Under the pieces are notes generated by a model. The model saw only the letters and a program-made list of their open reading frames with translations. It ran no database searches and was not told where the DNA came from. The translations under genes were made by a program, and so were the position numbers. From assembly GCA_963789495.1 (NCBI GenBank), contig CAWBLP010000007.1, forward strand, positions 1 through 64,000: a DNA stretch of 64,000 nucleotides, read 5' to 3'. Origin of the DNA: CAWBLP01 sp963789495. GTDB lineage: Bacteria > Pseudomonadota > Alphaproteobacteria > Acetobacterales > Acetobacteraceae. This document shows positions 45,201 to 51,856 of this stretch, piece after piece (the stretch's first letter is position 1; the number at the start of each line of letters is the position of its first letter).

Positions 45201-45523
45201 TCACAGGCGCCTTTGCCCGCGCGACTTTTGCCGAGTGTAAGCAGGCGGGTCAGGCGCGAATAGGCAGCGCGATCGGTGGGATAGACAAGGACGGAGCTGT
45301 GGTCGGCAAGGTCGAGACGACAGCCGACCACCAGGTGGATATTGGCTTCCTTGGCGCGCTGATTGGCGCGCACGATGCCGGCGAGCGAATTCCGATCGGT
45401 GATGCCGAGGGCGGAAAGGCCGAAGCTGGCAGCCTGTGCGATCAGTTCCTCGATATGCGAAGCGCCACGCAGGAAGGAGTAGTTGGTGGTGACCTGCAGT
45501 TCTGCACATGGGGTGTCATGCAA
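42224..45523 (-). CDS. dnaE2: Error-prone DNA polymerase DnaE2
   Basis: The 1099-residue C-family polymerase begins with a PHP domain (TTNYSFLRGASHIEELI, residues 12-28). It carries the polymerase active-site motif PPDIDVDFEHERREEV near residue 370 and a C-terminal OB-fold (LSVAGIVLVRQRPGSAEGVLF). With ImuA and ImuB it forms the SOS mutasome for translesion synthesis in bacteria lacking Pol V. Length and motifs are complete. It is separated from imuB by about 970 bases containing a nuclease-like gene on the opposite strand, and no LexA box is visible in front of it. Confidence 0.92.
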   Translation of the reverse strand: MHDTPCAELQVTTNYSFLRGASHIEELIAQAASFGLSALGITDRNSLAGIVRANQRAKEANIHLVVGCRLDLADHSSVLVYPTDRAAYSRLTRLLTLGKSRAGKGACELHWHDLTAHGDGMIAVLCNSLTIQNMQRLKADFADRAYVALTLQRHPNDAIRLRQVADLAHDTGIPTVATGDVLYHTPQRRILQDVLTCIREGCTIDAAGFRRERSADRHLKTPEEMAHLFARHPDAIARIGEIVERCRFSLDELRYQYPNEVRIPGQTPQQALQHLTWEGAANRYPDGMPDTVQRQLHHELDLIAQLDYAPYFLTVHSIVRFARSQGILCQGRGSAANSAVCYVLGITSIDPTRGGLLFERFVSAERKEPPDIDVDFEHERREEVIQWVYNTYGRHRAALCATVIRYRGRGAIRDVGKALGLTEDVTGALSSQVWAWSDEGVAEEHAAELNFNMQDRRLRLALELARELIGFPRHLSQHPGGFVLTEDRLDDLVPIEPAAMEKRQVIEWDKDDIDILRFMKVDVLGLGMLGCMRRAFDLLAQHRGERLDLATIPAEDPATYAMIRKADTLGTFQIESRAQMSMLPRLKPRTFYDIVIQVAIVRPGPIQGDMVHPYLRRREGIEPVVYPTPELRRVLGKTLGVPLFQEQAMQVAIVCAGFTPGEADALRRSMATFKFTGGVSAFRDKLISGMVERGYTPEFADKTFSQIEGFGSYGFPESHAASFALIAYASAWMKCHHPDVFCAALLNAQPMGFYAPAQIVRDAQLHDVAVRPVCVNQSQWDCTLEPNQGHSFAVRLGLRMVKGLATQHGNEIVVRRCDAPYHSVEDVWRRAAVPVAALERLAEADAFQALGLDRRNALWAIRGLADARLPLFDLAASRPDQVRPSIAARPEANDRTKAGHQEPGVSLPAMTQGRQVVEDYRSVGLSLRQHPVAFLRADLDAQRITRCADLAHARDGQRLSVAGIVLVRQRPGSAEGVLFVTIEDETGHANLIVWPSVFDRQRRLILTASMIACRGKLQREGEVIHVVADTLTNLSGLLRSVSERQGEFPLEHGRGDQVTHGGGPDQRDGKGVGDRPIRDIYVRNLRLGSGIKVPTRDFR

Positions 45524-45626
45524 CGGAAGATCGCTCCGGATTGGCGCTGTGTGGGGTTAATGGTTTGGCAAGTGTGAGACGCAATTCTTGGTTACTCTGG
45601 CGGGGCGGCGATGGTGGGAAAGCTTC

Positions 45627-46061
45627 ATGAATCACAAAGATCACGAAGGTCACAAAGAAGGTTGCGTTCGTTTTGGGGATGGCGGTGTCGATGGTTGGAT
45701 TGACCGGAGCGGTGAGGTGATTCGGCTGGCCATCAAGGTTCATCGGAAAATCGGTCCCGGCCTGCTGGAAGACGTTTATGAGGAATGTCTGTGCTGGGAA
45801 CTCGAAGAGAGCGGAATAGCGTTTGAGCGGCAGGTGGCACTGCCGCTGATGTACGAGAATATCCGTCTTCCCCGCGCATATCGTGCCGATGTCGTAGTGG
45901 AAAATTCTCTGATCATTGAGATCAAGTCGATCGAACATATCCTGCCGGTACATGAGGCCCAGATGGTGACCTATCTACGGCTGAGCGGATGCCGTATCGG
46001 CCTGCTGATGAATTTCAACAACGTCCTGCTAAAGAATGGGCTTCGCCGATTCATCCTATGA
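45627..46061 (+). CDS. GxxExxY-family PD-(D/E)XK nuclease-like protein
   Basis: The 144-residue protein carries the naming motif G45-LL-E48-DV-Y51 (KIGPGLLEDVYEECL). It also has a PD-(D/E)XK-like core: D88 (YRADVVV) and E98-x-K100 (IIEIKS). It starts with NHKDHEGHKEG, a repeat-like leader common in this family. Function is unproven; nuclease activity is inferred from the fold. Transcribed against imuB and dnaE2, it splits the mutasome cassette. Its GC content is lower than that of its neighbours, and its last codons (GLRRF) are duplicated downstream in a direct repeat, both signs of insertion. Confidence 0.75.
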   Translation: MNHKDHEGHKEGCVRFGDGGVDGWIDRSGEVIRLAIKVHRKIGPGLLEDVYEECLCWELEESGIAFERQVALPLMYENIRLPRAYRADVVVENSLIIEIKSIEHILPVHEAQMVTYLRLSGCRIGLLMNFNNVLLKNGLRRFIL

Positions 46062-46440
46062 AAAAATAAAATCGCCCTTGTGACCTTTGCGAACTTTCTG
46101 ATAAAATCACAACTCTTCGACCACATCGGCATCACGCCGCTAAACCCATTACTCTTGCCCCCGACCGCACCGCTGCACGAAACTCGGCTGCCCCGGCACA
46201 GCCAGACAATCCCGAAGCAGAAACGCCCCGCCAAAGCATGGGCTTCGCCGATTCACCCTATGAAAAATAACTTCGTCTTTGTGACCTTCGGGAACTTTGC
46301 GCACTTTGTGATAAAATCCTAACTTTCCGACCACACCGGCATCACGCCGCTAAATCTATTACCCTTGCCCCCGACCGCACCGCTGCACGAAACACGGCTG
46401 TCCCAGCGCACACGGACGATTTCGCGGCAGATCCAGCAGG
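46035..46440. repeat. Two direct copies of a 203-bp segment
   Basis: Copy 1 (46035-46237) starts within the last codons of the GxxExxY gene and copy 2 starts at 46238. Both contain ATGGGCTTCGCCGATTCA, CTATGAAAAA, GATAAAATC, GGCATCACGCCGCTAAA and CCCCCGACCGCACCGCTGCA in the same order. The period from GGGCTTCGCC to GGGCTTCGCC is 203. The segment is AT-richer than the surroundings. Copy 2 carries a ghost of the gene end (KHGLRRFTL then stop), so the duplication postdates arrival of the gene. No other gene is visible before imuB. Confidence 0.75.
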
Positions 46441-46491
46441 TCCGCATGTCATCCTCTCCGTTGCAGCCCCCTGGCGGTCCCCCGGCTCACG

Positions 46492-47973
46492 TCAGAAAAA
46501 CCCATGCAGGAACCACGCAAGATCGCCGGTTGCCGCGGCTTGTCCATCGCCACGCCGAAACAGCCAGAAGCGTCGCCCCTGCTCGTCTTCCACCCGGAAA
46601 TAGTCCCGCACCGACCGCATTTCCGCATCGCGCAGCCACCACTCACCGGCAATGCGTTCGGGCCCGTCAGCGCGACGCACGCGATGGCGCACGCGTCGCC
46701 AGGTGAACGCGACCGGCGGATGATCCGGCAGCAGCGCGATCGTCTCCACCGGCTGCGGCGGGTCCAGCAGGCGCACAGGACGCGGCAGGTCCTCCGGCCA
46801 GCTCATTCGCCGCAAGGGCGCCAGTGCCGAGATGCGCCGCACGGCGCGTTCCGGCACGTCGCTCTCCACCGGTGCCATCCGATAGACGCAAGCTGCCCCC
46901 AGCCGATTGCCCAGCCGATCCACCAGCGCCGACAGATCCGCCTGCGTCGCATCCTCCCCCAAACTGGACTGCGCATAGGCGAGTGGTTCTGCCACCGGCA
47001 CGATCAGCCGCATCGCTTCCACGCCAAGCCCGGGATCGACCCGTTCCAGCCGCTCCTCCAGCAGCCGAACCAGGTGCCGTGCGTCGCGTGACGGGCGGGC
47101 GGTGCCGATACGGATGCATTGGATCGAGCCGTCCACCCGCTCGAACAGCAGATCGAGCCGGCGGCCGCCCCGGCCGGTTTGTTCCAACGCCGCGCAGATC
47201 GTTTGCACCAGCCGCGCGATCACACTGGAAAAAGCGTCCGCCGTCAGCAGCGGTTCGACGAAGCCGAGCCGCGCCTGCACCAGTTCGGGCGGGAAAATCG
47301 GCTCGATCGGCTCGAACACCTGGCCCTGCAACTGGTCCAGCCGCAGCGTGACCTGCGGTCCGAAGCGGCGGGTCAACGGGGCACGCGGCATGTTCAGCAA
47401 ATGCCCGATGCGTTCCACGCCCAGCAGATGCAGGCCGGCGAGCGTGGCGTCGGGCAGGCGCAGCGCCTCGATCGGCAGGTCCTCCTCGCCGTCTCCGTAG
47501 CGGGCCTGGCCGTGCGCCAGACCCGGCGTGTCGGCGACGGCGGCCCGCGCGGCAAGCCCCTGCGCGGTCAGACGCTCCGTCAGGTCCCGCAGCAGCCGCC
47601 GCTCCCCGCCATGCAGATGGGCGCAGCCGGTCACGTCCAGCCAGATGCCGTCCGGCGGAGCGGCCGCGGTCAGCGGGGTGTAGCGCAGGCACCAGGCGGC
47701 CAGGTCGCGCAAAGCTGCGGCGTCGGCCTCGGGTTCGGCGGGCAGGATGGCCAGGTTCGGCACCAGCGCCTGTGCCTGGGCCAGCGGCATCCCGGCATAG
47801 AGTCCCAGATCGGCTGCGGCCTGATCCGCCGCGGCGACCGTCAGCCGCCGCCCGTCATGCTGCGACGTCACCAAGGGAGTGCCCTGCGGCGGGGTGCCCT
47901 CCGGAGGCGTGCCGCGCCGGCGCAATCGATCCGTCGGCAAGGTTGGCAACCAGACCGAGACGACCCTTCGCAT
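46492..47973 (-). CDS. imuB: ImuB, Y-family polymerase-like mutasome protein
   Basis: The 493-residue protein has the degenerate Y-family palm and finger regions (MRRVVSVWLPTLPTDRLRRR at the start, DGIWLDVTGCAHLHGGE near residue 107, helix-hairpin-helix RLGVERIGHLLNMP-like segment near 185). It has a C-terminal extension including the mutasome region (AGEWWLRDAEMRSVRDYFRVE). ImuB lacks polymerase activity and bridges the beta clamp, ImuA and DnaE2. The start overlaps imuA by 119 bases, an unusually long overlap. It is transcribed from the LexA-controlled imuA promoter. Confidence 0.9.
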   Translation of the reverse strand: MRRVVSVWLPTLPTDRLRRRGTPPEGTPPQGTPLVTSQHDGRRLTVAAADQAAADLGLYAGMPLAQAQALVPNLAILPAEPEADAAALRDLAAWCLRYTPLTAAAPPDGIWLDVTGCAHLHGGERRLLRDLTERLTAQGLAARAAVADTPGLAHGQARYGDGEEDLPIEALRLPDATLAGLHLLGVERIGHLLNMPRAPLTRRFGPQVTLRLDQLQGQVFEPIEPIFPPELVQARLGFVEPLLTADAFSSVIARLVQTICAALEQTGRGGRRLDLLFERVDGSIQCIRIGTARPSRDARHLVRLLEERLERVDPGLGVEAMRLIVPVAEPLAYAQSSLGEDATQADLSALVDRLGNRLGAACVYRMAPVESDVPERAVRRISALAPLRRMSWPEDLPRPVRLLDPPQPVETIALLPDHPPVAFTWRRVRHRVRRADGPERIAGEWWLRDAEMRSVRDYFRVEDEQGRRFWLFRRGDGQAAATGDLAWFLHGFF

Positions 47974-48670
47974 CGCATGCCTCCACGATCCAGGATGCGG
48001 GCTCCCCGGCCCGGCAACGCAGCAGGTCCAGCCGCCAGCGTTGTCGCCCCAACCCCGGCGTTTCCGGCGCGTGCGGCAGGGCGGGCGGCGACGGGATGGC
48101 GGTGATCCGCCAGCGGGTCGCCGCGGCGGATGGTTCGTCCAGCGCCGCGTCGTTGTGCCGCCGGCTGCGCCGCAGCGTGAAGGCGACCACGCCAGTGCTT
48201 TCCGCGGCGAGTTGCAGGCGGCGGGATGCGGTCAGAGTCAGTCGGCCGCTGATCTCTCCGACCACGCCGGCCAGGCCAGGATGGCGCAGGCCTTCCTCCA
48301 TGACCTGCAGCACGGCGGCGGGCTTGCCGGCTTCGACGTAGATCACCCGATCGGAATGCAGGCCGGCGGCTGCCAGACCGGGCGCAAACAGGTCGGCGCG
48401 TTCCATCGCCCACAGCACCGGGCCGCGGTGGCGGGCCAGAATGCCGGCGATGAACAACGCCGCTGCGGCGCCATGCTCGATATCGGCGCCGCCGCCGGCG
48501 ACCTCATGCAGCGCGCCCAGCGCCAGCCCGCCTTCCGGCAAGGCGGCGTCGATCGGCGCCAGCAGCGGCAGCGCAGCACGCTTGCGACGCACGGGGCCGC
48601 GTTCGATACGGGCAATACGATCGCGCAGGGCATCGAGCGCCCCTTGCGGAAGAGTGGCTGTCTGGGTCAT
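47855..48670 (-). CDS. imuA: ImuA, RecA/SulA-like mutasome protein
   Basis: The 271-residue product has the RecA-like domain layout of ImuA (LALGALHEVAGGGADIEHGA near residue 50, GPVLWAMERADLFAPGL, AAVLQVMEEGLRHPGLAGVVGE). It acts with ImuB and DnaE2 in SOS mutagenesis. The ATG at 48670 has GGGTGA upstream and lies 31 bases downstream of a LexA box; the open frame further upstream crosses the box and is not coding. The C-terminal 40 codons overlap imuB. Confidence 0.9.
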   Translation of the reverse strand: MTQTATLPQGALDALRDRIARIERGPVRRKRAALPLLAPIDAALPEGGLALGALHEVAGGGADIEHGAAAALFIAGILARHRGPVLWAMERADLFAPGLAAAGLHSDRVIYVEAGKPAAVLQVMEEGLRHPGLAGVVGEISGRLTLTASRRLQLAAESTGVVAFTLRRSRRHNDAALDEPSAAATRWRITAIPSPPALPHAPETPGLGRQRWRLDLLRCRAGEPASWIVEACDAKGRLGLVANLADGSIAPARHASGGHPAAGHSLGDVAA

Positions 48671-48700
48671 CTGTTCACCCGGCGTTCTGGCGGGGAACAG

Positions 48701-48715
48701 GAACATATATAGAAC
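48701..48715 (-). promoter_or_regulatory. LexA box of the imuAB operon
   Basis: On the minus strand the site reads GTTCTATATATGTTC, an exact GTTC-N7-GTTC direct repeat, the LexA operator form typical of alphaproteobacteria. It ends 31 bases before the imuA start, within promoter distance. It marks imuA-imuB as DNA-damage inducible. Confidence 0.85.
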
Positions 48716-48738
48716 TACAGGGCCGAGTCGAGTTCGCA

Positions 48739-48831
48739 TCTGGGCCCCCGGTGTTGCCAGATTTTCTCTGCCGGATTTCCTCTGCGGGATTTCCTATGCG
48801 GGATTTCCTCTGGCAGAACCGGGGGCCAGAA
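48739..48831. repeat. Large inverted repeat enclosing a 14-bp tandem repeat
   Basis: The arms 48739-48761 (TCTGGGCCCCCGGTGTTGCC) and 48809-48831 (TCTGGCAGAACCGGGGGCC) are near-complementary over about 22 bases. Between them TTTCCTCTGCGGGA is repeated about four times (48763-48817). It lies between the 3' end of the hydrolase gene and the imuA control region. It could serve as terminator or insulator, or be a small mobile repeat. Confidence 0.65.
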
Positions 48832-48847
48832 ATGTCCTGCCGATCCG

Positions 48848-49921
48848 CTATCCGCCGTGCTGTGGCACCGTCCGCAGGAATGCATCGAGCTGCTGGGCCC
48901 AGAATCGCGCCATGCCGGTGGTGCCGTGGCCGCGGGTCTCGGTGCTGGCCGGGATCAGATAAATGTGACTGTTCTTCACCCGCTGCATCGCCTGTTCCAT
49001 CACGCCGGTCTCCGCCGGGTTGCGTTCGTCGTCGGCGGAGTTGATCGCCAGCACGACGGCATCGATGCGGTCGAGCTTCGCGGCCGGGTCGTAGTCGCGT
49101 GACGCATCCCACTGGTACAGGAAGTCGTTGGCATCGGCGGTGAATGGCGCGGCCAGTTGCTTGTCCACCATGGCGTCCGCTTTCGCGGTGGTGGGCGCGA
49201 GGTGTTGATACGCCAGCGTGCCGCCATTGGTTCCGGTGTTGAACAGCACCCGGGCGAGACGCAGGGACTGCGGCTGCTGCGTATAGTTGCCGTTGTCATA
49301 GTCCGGAGACCGGCGGACATTTTCGATCATCAGCCGCCGCATCATCCAGTTGCGGGCGGCCATCGCGGTGGGCTGTGACGCCATCGGCACCAACGCGTCG
49401 GCAAAGCCGGGATAGGTGACGCCCCATAGCCAAGTGTGCATGCCGCCCATCGAATTGCCGAGCACCAGGCGGAGATGGTGGATGTTGAGGCCTTCGGTGA
49501 CCAGGCGGTATTCGGCCAGCACCATATCGTCGTAGTCGTAATGCGGGAATTTCGCACGCAGCCCGTCCGAGGGTTTGGCGGATTTTCCGGCACCGAGCGC
49601 ATCCGGGAGAATGATGAAATAGCGGGTCGCGTCGAGCGGCTGGCCCGGTCCGAACAACTCACCGGCGAAACCGGCGCTCAGCAGGCCGGTGCCGGAGCCG
49701 GCGGTGCCGTGGATGATCAGCACCGGTTCCCCGGTTGGGGCGCCGATGGTGGTGTAGTGCAGCCGCAGTTCCGGCATGACCTCGCCGGTGTGGAAGCGGA
49801 AGTCGTGTGCGACCCAGTCCGCCTGGTGCGGCGGCGGATAGTCGGCTGCGTGGGCGGGTGCCGTGAGCAGGGTCAGCCCGATGACGGTGATGATGCGAAA
49901 CACGGTGGCGCGGATCGGCAT
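48848..49921 (-). CDS. Secreted alpha/beta hydrolase (homoserine-acetyltransferase-like)
   Basis: The 357-residue protein begins with a signal peptide (residues 1-26, ending APAHAA) and has the alpha/beta-hydrolase core: nucleophile elbow GNSMGG near residue 153, an acidic NSADDERNP, and a final His in TRGHGTTG. The layout (LRLHYTTIGAP, GTAGSGTGLL) is that of the MetX/homoserine acetyltransferase branch, but export to the periplasm makes methionine synthesis unlikely; an esterase or lipase role is more plausible. The ATG at 49921 has AAGGGA in front. It ends before the inverted-repeat block. Confidence 0.78.
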   Translation of the reverse strand: MPIRATVFRIITVIGLTLLTAPAHAADYPPPHQADWVAHDFRFHTGEVMPELRLHYTTIGAPTGEPVLIIHGTAGSGTGLLSAGFAGELFGPGQPLDATRYFIILPDALGAGKSAKPSDGLRAKFPHYDYDDMVLAEYRLVTEGLNIHHLRLVLGNSMGGMHTWLWGVTYPGFADALVPMASQPTAMAARNWMMRRLMIENVRRSPDYDNGNYTQQPQSLRLARVLFNTGTNGGTLAYQHLAPTTAKADAMVDKQLAAPFTADANDFLYQWDASRDYDPAAKLDRIDAVVLAINSADDERNPAETGVMEQAMQRVKNSHIYLIPASTETRGHGTTGMARFWAQQLDAFLRTVPQHGG

Positions 49922-50069
49922 GACGTTTCCCTTTGCCGAGCGAGTTGTTTGCTGCGCGGTCACATGTCTCGGCAGCATGCGCTGCGGCTGCGGGGAGTGT
50001 TCCATAGCGGCGCGGCGGAACCAACGCCCCGCCCGGCCGGTGCCCTTTGTGTCGTGGCAGGAGGCAGTT

Positions 50070-50179
50070 CCCGTCTTGGCCGGGTCAGACCCGACCATCT
50101 TCCGGAACGATCGGGTCGCGCAGCACGCGCGGCATGCTCTTCTTGGGTAGATGGCCGGGTCAGGCCCGGCCAAGACGGG
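50070..50179. repeat. Paired-arm palindromic repeat (BIME-like), copy 3
   Basis: Arms 50070-50100 and 50149-50179 are inverted copies matching at 28 of 31 positions (CCCGTCTTGGCCGGG at the outer edges), with a 48-base loop containing CCGGAACGATCGGG. The single arm at 18361 and the pair at 37489-37565 belong to the same family. It occupies the spacer between the hydrolase and the AraC gene; no gene is visible in 49922-50268. Confidence 0.7.
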
Positions 50180-50268
50180 ACGTGCGCAGATTGCATGGCG
50201 CGGGGTTGCTACATGCATAGGGCGGCGAAGGCCCGCCATGACGATGCCTGCCCGATCGAGAATCGGGC

Positions 50269-51153
50269 TCACAGCCTGCGCAGTCGCCATGCGGTTGCCC
50301 TGACCCAGGCAGCGGGCGTGAGACCGTAGGCACGTTTGAAATGTCTCGACATATGGCTTTGATCGGCGAATCCCGCCTCGCTGGACGCCTCGGCGAGTGA
50401 TGTGCCGGCCCGGAGCAATCGGCGCACGTGATCCAGTTGGCGCAAGTTGCGGAAACGACTCGGGCTGGTGCCGAACAGGGCGCGGAACTGCCGCGCGAGC
50501 GCCCAGCGATCGAGGCCGGACAGGCGTTCAAGCTCCGTCATGGAATGTCGCCGGGACGGACAGGCGGCGATCAGTTCGCTGACCTGTGAGACCGCTGCGC
50601 AAGCAAGCGGGTCCGGCCTGCTGCGGTCGTTCGAGGCAGCAACAAGCAAATCCACCAGCGCAACCACGAGGTCGATGCGTGCGATATCGTCGATTTCCGC
50701 ATCAATATCCCAGGTGTCGGACTCGATGCGGAACGGCAGACGCGAGGCATCCACGACCGGAGATCGAGCGAAAGGCAGCGGAAAGCCCGGTTGCGCCTGC
50801 TGCACGAGGCGGGGATCGAGATAGATGATCCGGTAGGCAAAACCTTCCTCGGTTCCGGCTGCCCCGTCGTGCAGTTCGTCCGGATGCAGAATGTGGTATT
50901 GATTCGGCAGGCAATGCTGCTGCTCGCCGCGATAACGAAAGCTCTGCACCCCGGCCAGGGTGATACCGATCGCATAGGTGTCGTGACGATGCGGAGAAAA
51001 CGCCCGGCCGCGAAAGCATGCCTCCAGACGTTCGATCCCTTCGGCACCAGGGCCGAACCGGATGCGGGCGTCACCCGCGGCGCCATCGCCTGACCGAGGC
51101 TTGCACAAGCGTTCAAGACCGGGGCTGCGCCGTTCGGGCAAGGTTGCCTTCAT
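50269..51153 (-). CDS. AraC-family transcriptional regulator
   Basis: The 294-residue regulator has an N-terminal AraC-type cupin sensor (residues 30-170, with FSPHRHDTYAIGITLAG and LHPDELHDG) and a C-terminal double helix-turn-helix (about 195-290). The second recognition region reads FADQSHMSRHFKRAYGLTPAAW. It is divergent from the LysE-type exporter with 23 bases between starts, the classical arrangement for a regulator controlling its neighbour, probably an amino-acid or metabolite exporter. Confidence 0.88.
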   Translation of the reverse strand: MKATLPERRSPGLERLCKPRSGDGAAGDARIRFGPGAEGIERLEACFRGRAFSPHRHDTYAIGITLAGVQSFRYRGEQQHCLPNQYHILHPDELHDGAAGTEEGFAYRIIYLDPRLVQQAQPGFPLPFARSPVVDASRLPFRIESDTWDIDAEIDDIARIDLVVALVDLLVAASNDRSRPDPLACAAVSQVSELIAACPSRRHSMTELERLSGLDRWALARQFRALFGTSPSRFRNLRQLDHVRRLLRAGTSLAEASSEAGFADQSHMSRHFKRAYGLTPAAWVRATAWRLRRL

Positions 51154-51176
51154 TCGGCAACGCTACATGAAATCCG

Positions 51177-51803
51177 ATGATCAGCCAGACTGGTTTTTTG
51201 CCTGAGACAGCGTGGCCGCTGATCACGTTGCTTCTGGAGTCCGTGGTCATCATGGGCAGTCCGGGACCATCGACCATCAGCGCAACCGCTGTCGGGGCCG
51301 CGTTCGGGTTCCGCCGGTCATCGCACTATGTTTGCGGGCTTATCGGCGGCACGATGGCGGTTCTGCTGGCGGTGTCCTTCGGTGTAGTCGCTGTCGTGCA
51401 CGCGATGCCGCACGGGGCCCGCGTGCTCGCCATCCTGTCCGCCGCCTACATGCTTTATCTGGCGTTCCGGATTGCCACCGCGCCCCCGTTGGAGAACCAC
51501 GATCGGCCTGTCACAGCCCCGGCTTTCGCAGGCGGCTTCCTGTTGGCGATCGCCAACCCGAAGGCCTATTTCGCGATCGCCGCGGTGTTCTCGGGCACCA
51601 CGATCGTCACCGGGACTCACAGCCTGGACGCGGTCGTCAAAACAGCCGTGCTCAGCCTGATGATCGTCCTCATTCATCTATGCTGGCTATCAGCGGGCGC
51701 AGCCTTGTCCCGCATCCTCCACAATCCGGTGCAAGCTCGGCGCGTCAATGTCTCGCTGGCAGCACTGCTAGTCGCGACGACATTGCTCGCAGTGCTGCAC
51801 TGA
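51177..51803 (+). CDS. LysE/RhtB-family amino-acid exporter
   Basis: The 208-residue membrane protein has six hydrophobic segments and the family signature PGPSTISATAVGAAFGFRRS near residues 30-50. FLLAIANPKAYFAI follows near residue 120. It would export amino acids or derivatives. The divergent AraC regulator is its likely controller. It is convergent with aspS. Confidence 0.85.
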   Translation: MISQTGFLPETAWPLITLLLESVVIMGSPGPSTISATAVGAAFGFRRSSHYVCGLIGGTMAVLLAVSFGVVAVVHAMPHGARVLAILSAAYMLYLAFRIATAPPLENHDRPVTAPAFAGGFLLAIANPKAYFAIAAVFSGTTIVTGTHSLDAVVKTAVLSLMIVLIHLCWLSAGAALSRILHNPVQARRVNVSLAALLVATTLLAVLH

Positions 51804-51856
51804 GGCGCGTGGCAATGCCAACGCCCTGCCGACGGGACGCGCCGAGACCGCCGGCG

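Noticed and set aside
46062..46491. Small genes within the 203-bp repeats
   Set aside because: Open frames are short, differ between copies and lack ribosome binding sites; the block is better explained as duplicated non-coding DNA.
48848..49921. MetX homoserine O-acetyltransferase
   Set aside because: A clear signal peptide exports the protein, and no methionine gene is near; only the fold is shared.
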